From Diphasiastrum complanatum (lineage: Eukaryota; Streptophyta; Lycopodiopsida; Lycopodiales; Lycopodiaceae), in assembly GCA_029204225.1 (NCBI GenBank), contig CM055100.1:13490444-13554443 (forward strand): DNA of 64,000 nt, given 5' to 3'. Below the pieces are notes generated by a model. It had not been told where the DNA came from, made no database searches, and saw only the letters and a program-made list of their open reading frames with translations. Position numbers and translations under genes: made by a program. This document shows positions 1 to 12,199 of the stretch, in pieces; positions within the stretch are counted from its first letter, which is position 1, and each line of letters opens with the position of its first letter.

Positions 1-1290
1 ACAAGAACCCAAATCTGGTTCTTCATAAGTGGTCATACTCATCTTGCATCGCATCCTCCCAACATTTTACTCCTTTGGCCTGCTCAAGAAAATTAGGTTC
101 TTCCACAATATCTCCATGAGATGTAAGAGCAAAATCTGAAAAATCAGCACAGTCCACTGATCTTGTAGAGGCACGTGTCTTTCCATCATAAAATGAACTT
201 ATTTTGCTGTCCCGCAAAGTTGACAACAGCCACTGTGTGACTGTTTTGGACTGTCCAACAGCCATGACTATCCTTACAATTGTTGTCCAAGATCCTCTGA
301 CACTGCGCTTGGCTGTCCAAGATCTTCCAAAACTGGTCCTTGCTGTCCAGCAGTTCTTGCAGGCTGATTTTGCAACAACGGGCGGTTTTTGATGAACATT
401 AGGCTCTAAACTTGATGAGGTGTTGGGCAGGTCGAAACTGGTTGATTGTTGCCCCTTATCTCTAGCAATAGAAGATGGTACCAAATCTAGAAAAACTTCA
501 ACATTCACGCTATGTGGGCTGTCCCCCTTCAAGATATGAGTTGGGGCCACATCCAATGAATTCTTTTCATCAAAATGCACATCACGACTAACAATAATCT
601 TGTTAGTGCTCAAATTGAACAGCCTATAGCCTTTGCTTTCACTACTAGCCAACAAAAATGCATTTAACTCCTTTATCCTCAAGCTTTGTACGAAGTTTAT
701 CCGGAACAAAAGCAGTAAGACAACCAAAAATGCGAAAGTGAGAGATTGACGGCTTCTTCCCATACCAAACTTCATAAGGAGTTAACATTTTCAATGCTTT
801 AGTAGGACAACGATTGCTTATGTATGCTGCCGTTATAACCGCTTCAGCCCAAAACTTGTGAGAGCTGCAGCCCCTTTGCTTTGAGCATGCAACGGGCCAT
901 CTCCATAAGTGTGCTATTCTTTCGCTCGGCAATACCATTTTGTTGAGGCGTATAGGGAGTTGTCATTTGATGTAGAATTCTTTTTTCTCGAAGAAATGCA
1001 CCGAACGTATTCTTAATGTATTCTCCTCCTCGATCGGTGCGTCGGGTCTTCAAAGAATGCCCAAACTGATTTTCCACCATCGCTAGAAAATCTTTGAAAC
1101 GTTGAAAAACTTCCGATTTAGCCTTCATAGGATAGATCCATGTAAAACAGGAAAAGTCATCAATAAAAGTCACAAAATAGATGCACTTTCCAATGGATTC
1201 GGTCCTCATTGGACCACAAACATCACTATGAACCAAATCAAATTTATCAAGAACCCTTATAGTTCCATCAATTGAAAAAGGTTTCCTTTG
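1..1290 (-). pseudogene. Ty1/copia integrase and integrase-RT linker, broken
   Basis: The minus strand carries the integrase core of a copia polyprotein. The three catalytic acidic positions are visible: D in HSDVCGPM, D in RTDRGGEY and E in NGIAERKN (about 1250-930). The C-terminal part follows, with WYGKKPSISHFRIFGC near 740 and the strand segment VSRDVHFDE near 600. The reading frame changes twice, near 885 and near 660, so no single ORF covers the domain. The linker at 190-370 contains degenerate repeats of a TGTCCAAGATC-like motif, giving a low-complexity Trp/Thr/Ser-rich stretch. The window ends just as the reverse transcriptase would begin. Confidence 0.9.
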
Positions 1291-1755
1291 AAATTCCAAG
1301 TATGCACCCCTCGCATACATGCCCTCCCGGCTGCTCAATAGTAGGAATGTCTTCTACCATATTAAATGTCTTCAGCTTCTCCAAACTTGCAAAGTTGAGA
1401 TGCCCAAACCTTGTGTGCCACAATTCAGCCAACTCCAATGATTGTGATGTAGAAGCAACAAGACATGTAGAGAGAATTCGTCACTCATAGGTATCCATAA
1501 TGAATAAGCCAGCATGCATTGTTTCCGAAACAATAATCAAGAGTTATCTTTTAGGATCCTTGACAAGACACTTATCTTCTTTGAACTCAACAACTAGTCC
1601 TTGCTTCAACATAGTTGAAACCGAAAGAAGGTTCTTCTTGATTCCCGGAACATAAAGCACATTCTTAATGTACTTTTCTTCACCATTAGGCAGAATGATG
1701 GCTACAATTCCAATTCCATGAATAGAATAAGATGCATCATCCGCACATTGTACCC
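1291..1755 (-). pseudogene. copia protease remnant and GAG-pre-integrase domain
   Basis: Between 1490 and 1290 the minus strand encodes a GAG-pre-integrase zinc-binding segment (LWHTRFGHLNFASLEKL, then HVCEGC). Upstream at 1755-1500 is the C-terminal half of the protease (YSIHGIGIVAIILPNG, YIKNVLYVPGIKKNLLSVS). The protease active-site D-S/T-G and the gag zinc knuckle are absent. The gag sequence runs directly into the protease tail near 1755, so an internal deletion probably removed both. A stop lies near 1545. Confidence 0.82.
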
Positions 1756-2253
1756 CTTGATCTTCGTCAAGTGATTGGTCACTTGATCCCCTTGCATCTT
1801 CAACAAAGAAAGCTGATTTCTGAGATACACTACTCTTGCTGGATTTTTGACTCTATACATGGTATAAAGTGTATCCCACGCACTTTTAGATGTCTTACAA
1901 GACTAATATGAGGTAAGATAGATCTTTTCACAGCAAGAGCAACCATAGAATGTGCTTGTGCATCCCTTCTATCCCACTTCTTTTGTTCTTCCGAAGATGG
2001 AGAAGATGATGTTGATGATGATGATCCACGAGGTGTAGGAGGTGCCAAAGACGGAGGCCTTTACCCTAAACCATTGACCAAATCCCACAGCCCTTTCGCT
2101 ATGAGAAGATTCTTCATCATGTAACTGCACAAGGAGTAGTTTGTCATCCAACCGATCTTCACTAAACAAAGAACCGATAGCTTCCGATTCTTTAGCCATT
2201 ACCTTCAACAGAATTTCAACTTGTAGTAGATAGGAAAGAGAGCCTTTCCACAA
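1756..2253 (-). pseudogene. copia gag (UBN2-type) remnant
   Basis: The minus strand encodes gag-like segments including ALAVKRSILPHISLV and RNQLSLLKMQGDQVTNHL, the alpha-helical UBN2 gag core of plant copia elements. The frame breaks near 1900. The N-terminal part (2253-1969) is open for 94 codons but not clearly recognisable beyond position. It lies between the element's leader and its protease remnant, as expected. Confidence 0.65.
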
Positions 2254-2901
2254 CCAAATCTACTCAAAAAATTTGCAACAAACAAAGAACTGAAAGTAGG
2301 AGCACAAGATGTCTTTCAATCTGCAACTAAAGTGCCCAAAAGATAATGGAAAGATGGCTGTCTTTCTGCACAAAAAAACCAGCTTCTTGAAAATTAGGTT
2401 AGCTTCGATTGAAGCCTACACCGAAACCCAATTAGGAAGCTAAATAGTGTGATCAACACACACTCCAATAGGGCTGTTGAAAGTGCCCTACTGCTTGCTG
2501 AGAATCTGCAAATTTCAAGCCACAAGTTGACCTAACCCTGAATAGGGTTTGCTGAATTTTGGGCACCCTCCTACACAAATACAAACTTGAAAACAAAAAC
2601 AGCAAGATAAGGAGACACCACAACCAAAAATCAATAGCAGATTTTTGGGCGCCCTCCTCCAAACAAAACTTGCTGAAAACTGGTTGCATAAAAATCCGAT
2701 TTGAGATTCTGATTTTTGGGTGCAACAAATTACTCCTCCAAGATCTTTGATGGGCGCCCTCCTCAACTTGAAAAGAGACAAAAAAGTTGATCCAAACTCC
2801 ACTTGGAAAGATCAATAGGATACTGAAATTTCACAACAAAAAGCAGAGAAGCTCCTCTTCTGGTAGGGCGCCAACAAACAAGCTTGTTGCAGATCCGGTA
2901 A
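2254..2901 (-). other. untranslated leader of the left copia element, with GGGCGCCC-type repeats
   Basis: This lies between the gag remnant and the primer-binding site. No conserved protein is seen on either strand; open frames of 95-120 codons look incidental. The palindrome-like motif GGGCGCCC or GGGCACCC followed by TCC recurs near 2560, 2647 and 2752, spaced about 90-105 bp, with related copies near 2863 and, inside the LTR, near 2991. Confidence 0.6.
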
Positions 2902-2912
2902 CTCTGATACCA
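2902..2912 (-). promoter_or_regulatory. primer-binding site (initiator tRNA-Met type)
   Basis: The minus strand reads TGGTATCAGAG, the sequence complementary to the 3' end of initiator tRNA-Met that plant copia elements use to prime reverse transcription. It sits 3 bp inside the LTR boundary. Confidence 0.85.
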
Positions 2913-2915
2913 TCA

Positions 2916-3003
2916 TGTAGGAAAGCAAGAGTCAAGTCACCAAGATCTAGTTATCAATCAATCTCCATAGAAAACAAGAGAGAAGAGGCTGGGCGCCCAA
3001 CTC

Positions 3004-3046
<43 letters not shown>

Positions 3047-3389
3047 ATATCAACAAGAGCAATGGAGAGCAATGCTTAGCCAAACTGTCCAAAATGGAAT
3101 ACACAATGAGCATCTAAGTACTCTACCTGGATGTGGCCAAATGCCACCAAACCCTAAGGTCAACTACTTACTAAATGTAGGGCACCCCCAAAAGTCAAGA
3201 TAGGACCCCTAAACAAAATTAGACCCCTAAGGACCCACGAGTCAGTATATGACCAAAATTAGGTCCAACTGAACTTAAGACAAAATTAAGATGGCCTAAA
3301 TAACTAAATACCCATGGTTACACAAATCTCAACCTTTTGGGTCAAAGTAACCTATGGATTAACTTTAGCATAGTCATTTATTTCTAACA
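2916..3389 (-). repeat. 5' LTR of the left copia element (474 bp)
   Basis: It is bounded by TG...CA. In element orientation it starts TGTTAGAAATAAATGACTA, a common plant copia LTR start, and it ends next to the primer-binding site. It contains a GA microsatellite (3006-3042). The partner 3' LTR would lie left of the window, so the target duplication cannot be tested. Confidence 0.8.
3006..3042. repeat. (GA)n microsatellite inside the LTR
   Basis: An uninterrupted AG/GA dinucleotide run of about 37 bp within the copia LTR. Confidence 0.95.
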
Positions 3390-3394
3390 GATAT

Positions 3395-4362
3395 CACCCA
3401 TGCTCAATGAGATTCAATTCCGAAGGTAGCCATCCCAAATGAAGACCAACTGCTCCATAAAAGATCTCCCCTGAAATTGTCCTTTCCAACTTTTGACTTC
3501 CTGCGTGCGTCTGGTGGGCATTGTACAAATGAAACTAACCCAAGTAATAGGCTAGCCATCCATCCTTTGCAAACATCGAGTCGTTTCGTTGCCACGTGCG
3601 AGTACTTGAACTGCGAATCCGCCCCACAGATTCTGAAGTCCTCTTTGTTTCATGGTATCAGCCTTCAAAAGAAAGGTTCCTTCTCAAGCCATCAGCTCCT
3701 TGTATCACAAGCAATCATGCAAACCAGGCCAAGCACGAGTACTAAGACTCACCACGAATACATACAAGCAAGACACTCCGGCAAGATTACTAACAGGTAA
3801 CAAAGACTTTGAGATAGCCCTGCCAAAGGACCTTTGCCTGGCCACGCCCATACAGATCGATCACAAAATCAGTCCAAAGAGAACACCCATCCAACTATCC
3901 GTGCTTTCACCATGAAGCAGCACATTGCCTCACTCACGCCCCACCAAATCTGGTCGATAGCCCTTATAGCTAAAAGATCGGCAACTATCCTACACCCGCA
4001 GCCAACCACTCGTGCTTTACACCCGAATTCGAGCAGCATCTCTATATCAATGGTTAACCCGTACAATTCGAATATGTCACCCCGCACCCCACAAGGCACA
4101 AACCGTGCTTTCACCTACCTAGGCAGCACTTTGCCTCATCTGTCCTACGTGCAGACGACGCCAGGCCCGAACTGCGGGAACTGGCCATGCTTACACCTCA
4201 AGGGCAGCACCTTGACTCATCAAGTCCCCCGTTCTGCCGACCACCCCAACTGTGGACGCAGCCGTGCTTACACTGTGGGAAGCACCTTGCACAACAGTTG
4301 TTTTGATGGACCCCAAACAATGGCCATTTCCGTGAGATCCGGATAGCTGACCGGCTAGTCGG
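3395..4362 (-). mobile_element. leader of a second LTR element, with degenerate tandem repeats
   Basis: This stretch lies between the left copia LTR and the primer-binding site of a second element. From about 3830 to 4320 a degenerate unit of roughly 90-100 bp recurs, each copy carrying variants of GTGCTT(T/A)CAC followed by GCAGCAC(C/T)TTGCCTCA. No conserved protein is seen; frames of 80-170 codons arise from the repeats. The simplest reading is that the left copia element inserted into this leader. Confidence 0.55.
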
Positions 4363-4373
4363 CTCTGATACCA
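4363..4373 (-). promoter_or_regulatory. primer-binding site of the second LTR element
   Basis: The minus strand reads TGGTATCAGAGCC, 2 bp from the LTR edge at 4376. Confidence 0.8.
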
Positions 4374-4375
4374 CA

Positions 4376-4910
4376 TGTAGCGCAGGCGGATCCAAAAGGG
4401 AGCCGGGAACCAAGACTTAGCTTCGCAGCTTTCAACTCTTGTCGTCCAAACCCACTTGACATACAAGCAGCCAACTCGCCAACAACAATCAGACTTAACC
4501 AACTTGAAGTTCGGAAACCAACATTAAAATCCAACTTGGCGCCATGCCAGATCAGGGGTCCCGATGTGGGTGACTTCCCTCCAAGCGAGCCGCCCGACAT
4601 ACTTCAAACTTAACTAACTCGAAGCTTCGTTACAAACGAGTAACATTCATTCCAAGCAAGTCGTCTGACTTACATCAGACTTAACCAACTCAAAGCTTCG
4701 TCACGAGCGCTGGAAGTCAACCTAGCGCCACGCCAGACTGGACAGACATAAACAGGTAACTTCCACCCAAGCAAGCCATCCAACTCAGCCGACAGGTTAG
4801 AACCTGTTCCCCAAGAGCTTAACTCATTCACATTCATGCAAGGAACACTCAGAACCACAAGCCGTGACAGATATGAAGACAACCAGTTCCTGGACCAAAT
4901 GGTCCCAACA
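4376..4910 (-). repeat. LTR of the second element (535 bp) with internal repeats
   Basis: It is bounded by TG...CA; in element orientation it starts TGTTGGGACCATTTGG. It carries a degenerate internal tandem repeat (about 4486-4780) in which AACTTAACYAACTCRAAGCTTCG recurs with CCAAGCRAGYC motifs. The adjacent primer-binding site supports the boundary. Coding sequence of this element is not seen in the window. Confidence 0.75.
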
Positions 4911-5527
4911 GCATATTGTTGGCGTCTCGAGATACGACCCTCAGCTATGTGCTAGATCAAAAAGATTTGAAGCGGCCTTACAACTGGCACTTTTACCGAA
5001 CACTGAAACCCAGAAGGTACTCATAGTCAGTTTGAGGAAAATACATTTGAGACCGACCCTAGTCTTTGGGGCAATGGCATGCTAAGGCGGGCGCCAGGAC
5101 AACATTCCAGCAAGGGAAGCTGAGACTTGGTTGGAGCTCGCCCTGAGTCACAACCCGCATTCCCCTATAGTATTGGTGGGATTCGCCACCTCCCCTCATA
5201 CCAAGTGCTCTGCCCAGGCTAGTAAAGCACGTTTTCTCTCTCTAGAATTTTCTCTCTAGAAAGTCATTTTCTCTCTCTAGAATTTATTGATCCCCAGGCT
5301 TCCTTTAATCATGCCTAAATCGTGTGAAGTGATTGCACATCGATCCGAGCTCTATGGACTTCGCTAGAACCGATCAAAGTTTTTCAGCCATAGGAACTTG
5401 GCGCCAGCTGGACTCTGGTCACAGTGGCGCCGGGAGCAGCAGTGGCGCTGTTGGTGTCGGGGACAATGCTGGCGCCAGTGGCGCTAAAAGTAAAACTTGT
5501 AAAGGTAGCTTTACAACATGTCGGTAG
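4911..5527. other. unassigned repeat-rich DNA, possible second LTR end
   Basis: Three copies of a TTTTCTCTCTCTAGAA-like unit occur at 5234-5285. A GGCGCC/TGGCGC-rich patch spans 5398-5490. AACTTGGCGCC near 5396 resembles primer-binding sites of some Ty3/gypsy elements, but no coding domain supports this. Confidence 0.4.
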
Positions 5528-7285
5528 GAATATCAGGGAGAGCTTGACACTAGTATAATGCTTTTGTTTTTTGACATCTTTCGCATAGACATATTTAACG
5601 ACATCTTCTATAGCATATGTCTCCTCATTATTCAAATAACCGTCAATTCCAACATGAATAACACATATACATGCTATGAAATCTCTAGTGAGTCCATCAA
5701 TGCACCGATTGAGTAATGAAATCATAAACCATACTATTTAAGTTCTCTTTATGCATTTTGCTTACAACAACATCGACATCTATGATCACCATCTAACTTG
5801 CTCTTCAAATTGAATCTACGTTAGTCTAGGAAGTAATCAAGAAATTATAAATCAACCAAGCATTATTGAACTTTTCAGTGATAACTAATCAATTTGATCA
5901 TGAATAGCACTCAACGATGATATCCTTATGCCTTGACCACCCAAGAGTTTATGCAAGTCACATGTATGAAACAAATATGACCATATTAGGCTCATTAGAT
6001 CCATTCAAGGGCCACGAGCTGGGTCCTATCATTCTCTAAAGGTGTAGATCATGATGAAGCCCAATGCCATGAAATATGGAACCTTCTTGGGTGGGGAAAT
6101 TGAATAGTGCTTCTAGTTGAAACTTCCAGAAGATTATCATGACCAAGACATAGATTATCGTGATGAATTAAACTTGTTTAAATATAGAAGGGGAAGACCA
6201 CTAAGGGGGCCCTATAGGTGATCATATCTTAGGAAAATGAATGGAATTTTACCCAATTCTCTAGGGAGAAAGAACCTATGTCAAATGATAATCTCAAACC
6301 CCAATGTTGTGCATCGTTGTGGGCATAGTGATTGATCTCGCATTACCTCACACAAGGCTAGGCTGGATAGACTGGATAGTGATTGATCTTGCATTACCTC
6401 ACACAAGGCTAGACTGCCAAATGAACTACAATGTGCTATGAAAGACCATCATCCTCCTTATGTGGAACCCCAAGATAACTATCAAGCTCTCTTTTTTCCA
6501 TAGAAAAGTATGAAAGCAGAACATAAACTTCAGTTAAATTTGATGCTTAAATTAAAAACGCACAATCAAAATGCTCAGTCGACCAAATGCATTGAAAAAG
6601 TTAAGAGTAATTCAGAGCTAGTGTTTAAAGTTCTTTGCTGCCCAAGAAATCTATCAAAAACTAAATAGGGATTTACACCCAATTAAGCACAGCTTAGAGG
6701 AGTCAAAACAAAGTGGCCTCCTTTCCCTCGCCATACACGTACTCCTGAATTAGGTAATATAATGTCTTCCATAGTGAATACTCCTCTGGCTCTTAAAAAA
6801 ATTGCAGCAAAATTGTTACGCACATACCAAGAGCCATTGAAGCCCGCTAACTATAAAAATAAAAATAAAAATATTTATGCACATACCAAGAGCCATTGCA
6901 GCCAGGTGGCGATAGTCGAGCAGCGAAAATATTCTGTAAGGTAGCTCAATTGGCAGGCGATCCATCTATTTCGTTTGTGTATGCACGGGCGTACGCGTCT
7001 GTCTGTGAAAATCACCACTAAGAAGAAAAAAGACGTCAATGCAAGACACTTCCCCGCATTCTCAACAGAATTGCAATTTCATAACCTGGAGTGGAGTCGC
7101 TTTGCTATTGGATGCACAGCGCAACTACAAGCCAAAGCAAATACTCCCTACCGATTGTAAAATTGAGCAGTCTCAACTAAGAAACGCGCAATGGCGCTTA
7201 TTACAGCATTTGTCACAAATCTTCTGCAGAAACTGTTAGATATGGTGAGATGCAGAAGGGGAATTGATGAATTCTGTACAGCAAG
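5528..7285. other. gene-free stretch with a small tandem duplication
   Basis: No conserved protein is recognised on either strand. A 51-bp unit starting ATAGTGATTGATCT is tandemly repeated at 6325-6375 and 6376-6415 (second copy partial). A 26-bp sequence around CACATACCAAGAGCCATTG occurs twice, near 6820 and 6877, separated by an A-rich spacer. Confidence 0.6.
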
Positions 7286-10200
7286 ATGAATCATCACCAT
7301 AAATTAGCTGAAATCTTAATACCCAAATGCAGATCTAGAGGCAGGATGGCAATAAATCCTTCGATCCATCCATCGCGAGAGAGAGAGAGAGAAGAGGATC
7401 CATCGCGAGCGAGAGGGAGAGAGAGAGAGAGATTCAGAGAGACAGCGAGAAGGGCAAATATTCCTTGCTTTCGTTGCGCCGCTGAGTCTAGCAATACCGT
7501 CCGATGTAGCGCAACGCTCGAGATCTTGACACGTACTAACGTCGATCACGAGGCACGTGGCTGTTTTGAGACGTGGGACGATCTAAAGGGGCCAGAGGAG
7601 GATATATTCGTGTCATTAAGTGAAAAGCTTTCACTGCGCGCCGGTCCTTAAAGTGGGAAACTGACCTATACAAATTTTAGTTTTTTGCAAAATTGTTTTT
7701 TTTTTTTTTTTTTTGGGGGGGGAGAGGGTTTTGCCTTCATAGCCGGTTCCGTAGGGAAGGTCGTTCAGACGAGGGCGGTAGCTCGAGGTTGAAGGTCCTT
7801 CCCACAGCGGAATGGCCGAACATGTGACCTTCCTCTACATGAAATTCTTTTTTTTGTGGAAGGACCTGTCCACAGCAAAGATGTGACCTTCCTCGGCATG
7901 AAAACTTTTTCTATTTTTTGTCATTATTCTTTTTGGTTTACAGGAGGATGCGGTTTCCTTTAGGCAACTCACAACATAGTCCACAATTTTTTTTTCCTCA
8001 AGGCTATATCTCATTTTACTCAGCCTTGAAACTTGCTTAAAAAGTCAGCATGGATACAAAAAAATTAATTGGTGAGGTTAAAGTGACGTGGTATATCTAA
8101 TATTAGTACAAGGTATCATTCACTTTTGGCCATCACTAAAAAAATAACCTTTCCCTTCATGTTTACGTGATAACATGAGGATAAGGTTCTACGTGGTGCA
8201 TATTGGGTAGACCGACGGTTAGGGTCACAGACGGATACCAGGGATTAGGTTTCCTACAGGTTAGGGTACTCGAGAACTGGCCCGAGAACCCGGACCCGGA
8301 GCGGAACCGACCAACACTGGTTCAAACCTAGGTTGTCTTGCTTGATTTGGTGTTATGCTTACCACATACTAACTACAATGACAAGTGCCAATCTATCATT
8401 CTTGCATGCTATATGAATGTGGAAGTTATTTTTCGCATAAATTCATGGATCCTTGTGTGTGTGACCTATGAAGCAAGAAGATGGTGCCACTCTCTTTTTT
8501 ATTGTTTACGCTTGTTACCACTTCCCTTTTGTCACAGTGCTCGAGGACTAAAGAAGGGAGGTAATCAGGAAATGAAGAGAGCGTGGTGGTTTTTTAGATT
8601 TCCCCCATCTCCTCTAATCTCTGGGTCTTGGATTTCGGCTTGGATTCCCTTGTGGGTCCCACAATCTAAGAAGGGTTGGAGTTGTATGAGGGGGAAGCAG
8701 AAAACAATGGGACAAAATCATGCTTGTATCATGTATGCATTGTTAGTTTTACGATACAGCTGCAGATTCATGAAGAAGGATAGATGGTGGTCCCCTAGTG
8801 TTGATCATCAAGTGAAGTGAGAATCCCTTAGATCCACGAGTAGAGTTTGGGAAGAAGCCTGAAGAGAACAACTCATGATTTGGCCATATCCGACGCGTCA
8901 TGTTAATACACATATAGCAACAATGGGGTGATTAGTCCAGAGAAAAAGTGAGGACTTGAGGCCATATATCCAGTTGTCTAAGGAGCCAAAAACAACCTCT
9001 AAAATGATGAGAATGATTCAGAAAAGTTGAGGTAGCAAGCAACGAGGGCATCAACGTCAGTGTAGCTAGTCATGGTAGGTAGGTAGATTATGAGCCATAG
9101 GGCATCACCACCTATCTCTATCCTTTTTTAGCTACTTCAGCATCACCTAGCCCCATTCAATTCCCCCCTCTCAAGGATGCTTGCTCCACTAGATTGTAAA
9201 AGTGTCTCTATTACTTGCAATTATGAGTATAAAGGGTTTGAATAGCCCTTCGTATCTTTGTTGAGTGGAATTAGTTGGGAATGCTATACTGTAGTCTGAG
9301 GACCTTGTTCCTCTCACAATTATCGACCTATCTTGAGAGAGCTTGCACTACATGTTGATAGAATAGGGTGAAGTATCCATCCCGTGAAAAAGCTATCACT
9401 TGAGATCTTCCATAAGTCCTCAAGCCTTACTCAACATGCTTAGGAACTCATGGCTCGAATTTGTGGCACACTAAACGACTTTCATTACCAAAATGGCATG
9501 GTCACATAAGTTTAGTGGACTTGACAAAAAATGAGGAGAGAAGCTTCCAAATCCAATTCCCATCCTCATGTGTCTTTTACTCAAGAAAATTGGATACACT
9601 TGCCAAGTTTATCACTAGTGGCCTAGGAGGTAAGTCTTGACGCAAATGGACTCCATGTTCTTCTAGGTTATCAAGATTCTGTATGGCCTTAATTTCTTTT
9701 TCATGTTCTATTCAATGTTTTGGGTTGGTTGTTCAAAGAAAGAACGTACTATGTGGATTTTTGCATGTTCTTGTATTGATCTAGCATGCTAGTTGGTAGT
9801 TGTGTTTGCATACTAGAGTCAAATTTACGCATATACTACAACAAAATTGTAGCTTACAGTTAAAAATGTATTTGTTTATTGTTTAAAGATATCCCTTTTG
9901 CCTACTTGTTTGATTTATTGTCCCGTTGTTTCCTCCAAATACCTTTCCCATAAGACGTGTTGGCATTCTCTTTGTTGTTGACATTTTCTTCTGCTTCTTT
10001 TGATTCTATCAGTATATTTAGATTTCAAAATGTAAATTAGCAAAATTATCATGGAGTTGGCAATTTATTTTTTGTTGAAATTTATAAATATAGCAAAATT
10101 AGGCAAAAAATAGTTTTGGGTATTGAATGATTTTTTTACATAAGATCATAACTGGGGAACACGAAAGATTACATTTGAGAATCGCGAGCGTGCAGTTGAA

Positions 10201-10928
10201 GTTGATCCATTAAGTTGGAATAAAAGCTTTCGAACAAGAAAATAAAGATATAACCAAATAGCAAAAAATAGACCAAATAAAAAACTCTGGATTCTATGCC
10301 TTGCCTTTGGTTTAAGTTCAACTAGAAATAAATATAACAAAAAATGGACACTATTTTGTGAAGAATAACAATAAAAAAAAAATCTCATGAAACCTTGTGT
10401 TTATTGGTCGAAGCTAATAGTGAATAGTATCTTCTGATGGCTGTGTCTATGAATGTTCAAACAAAAACTACTCATTTCATATCTTTCACAACAACAAGTT
10501 CCAACCACACATTTTAATCTTCAATTAAGTATGAGCAATACCCAAAAGTCACTCTAGTTGGAATTAATTATTTGTGAATTTCTTGACATTCTCCACGTCA
10601 TTATCACACAACTTACTTGTGTGATTCTCAAGAGAAGCTTTGATGTCCTTATCTTTGTAATTCTCAACGTTGCTTAGTTATTACTATGTAATCTATGAGA
10701 ATTATACATCCAAGTGGTGGTTGGCCAGTATATTTGTATGAGGTATTGTTGTTTTAAGCACAATTTGTTGTAATGGTCGCTATAACAATTTTGAAATCAT
10801 CAATGTTGATTGGCTACTTTAACGCGTATGTGGTGTATTGTTAGTACTTATGTATTTGGATTATGTTTCAATAGTGAAAAGCTATCATGACAATTTTCTC
10901 AAAGTTGATGGGTCCTTTTTAGGAGAGT
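7286..10928. other. gene-free stretch with GA-rich and poly-T tracts
   Basis: A GA-rich segment (7375-7435) creates Arg/Glu-rich open frames. A poly-T/poly-G tract lies near 7697-7725, followed by two related ACCTTCC-containing segments (7790-7900). A 160-codon plus-strand frame at 8338-8820 has no recognisable domain. Position 8538 has GTGCTCGAGGAC, a motif seen near the 3' ends of some gypsy elements, but nothing else supports that. The rest is AT-rich with no identifiable gene. Confidence 0.5.
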
Positions 10929-10930
10929 TT

Positions 10931-11011
10931 AAATTCCAATTCCAATCTTTTTGCCAAAGACATATATGAATGGGTCCTTCCAATTCCAATATTTTGCCAA
11001 AGACAAATATG
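10931..11011. repeat. short tandem repeat (about 45 bp, 2 copies)
   Basis: Two adjacent copies of AATTCCAAT..TTTTGCCAAAGACA(T/A)ATATGA. Confidence 0.8.
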
Positions 11012-11639
11012 ACCTTGTTTGATTTGGGTCGCTAAGATGTGGATTGGGTACATGTTTGTTGACCAAGGGGTACGATAGCAGTATTTGATGTATGATGATG
11101 AGAAAAGATAATTGCATGTTCTACAAGAAAGGCACATTTCACATTTCTTAACCTAATTTGAGAGTATAAAATTTGGAAGAGATCAAAAAATGATTACATT
11201 TTGTTTTGTGTAAACGTGAAAGAGAAAAACCCACCTGTTTAGAAGATGAACATCTATTATATAAAAGGTACACAAATTTATTTTCTAATGAAATGATGAA
11301 TGGTAGAGGAATTGATCGCGCTATTATGTTAGAGCCTCTTGCTAAGCTCTTGGCATGACCGCCTCATTGAATGTTTTAATTTTTAAATTTTTTTACAAAT
11401 GACTCTTTCAAAGCTTATTGAAACTATCAATGAGAGTGCCCAATCTCTACCCTTTTTTTTCAATTTCTTCCTAAATATATGTGTAGGATAAACTATAGGT
11501 TAGTCGTAGTTTAATTTTTCAAGAAAAATGATTACATTTGTACAACATCACTTAAGGAAAATAGTTAGTAAAAACTTCTTTGCAATTGTTTTACAATGAT
11601 TGAAAAAAAAATGCGCCTTTCACTAATGTGACTTATAGT

Positions 11640-12000
11640 TAAGGCAGTTGCATAGTTGCCACCTTAGAAAAGTAGGGATGCCTTTAGTTCATTTTTGTAG
11701 ATTGGCATAGTCGCAACTGTGGCGGCTTGTAATTCATTTATGCAAACTGTGAGTTTCGTGTTGTCGTTGTGATTGTTGCAACTTTGTGTGTATTTCTATA
11801 GGTTGCAATCTACGTTTTTTGCGACTTCACATATATTTCTACAAATTGTGGAATTGTGACTTAATGTGTATTTTGTTAAGTTGCAATCTATGAATGTTGC
11901 AACTTCATGTTTGTAGACTGTGGAATTTTGCATGTATTTTTGCAGGTTGTAGTCTCATTTGTGACTGTTGCAATGTCACATGTATTTCTATAGGTCGGTG
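11640..12000. repeat. degenerate minisatellite with GTTGCAA core
   Basis: Variants of GTTGCAATCT and GTTGCAACTTCATGTGTATTT recur every 60-70 bp or so across this stretch, with many substitutions and indels. No coding potential is seen. Confidence 0.7.
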
Positions 12001-12199
12001 ATTTGGGCAGTAGTGCTTTTGGTGCATGCAACAAGATCTAGAAGATCTTCACTTCGAAATTGTTACATTTGCAATTTCACAACTGAGACAACAAGTGTTT
12101 TTAAATACATTTTGTACATTCGTCATTCTTGTGAATTCATAACACATAGAAAACACAAGCATAATGGAGCTTGTTTCTTGTAGCAAGTCTATGAGCATA

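Noticed and set aside
5390-5410. AACTTGGCGCC as a gypsy primer-binding site
   Set aside because: Within a GGCGCC-rich repeat patch; no LTR pair or coding region supports it.
6815-6910. Two ATGGCTCTTGGTATGTG-like first-exon/donor sequences on the minus strand
   Set aside because: A duplicated short segment; no downstream exon found.
6945-7010. GTAGCTCAATTGGCAGG, like a tRNA A box
   Set aside because: No B box and no cloverleaf can be drawn; not a tRNA or a convincing SINE.
7286-7651. 121-codon plus-strand frame rich in Arg/Glu
   Set aside because: Created by a GA repeat; no domain, and the minus strand over the same tract is equally open.
8338-8820. 160-codon plus-strand frame
   Set aside because: No recognisable family, no splice or promoter context; unusual composition suggests chance.
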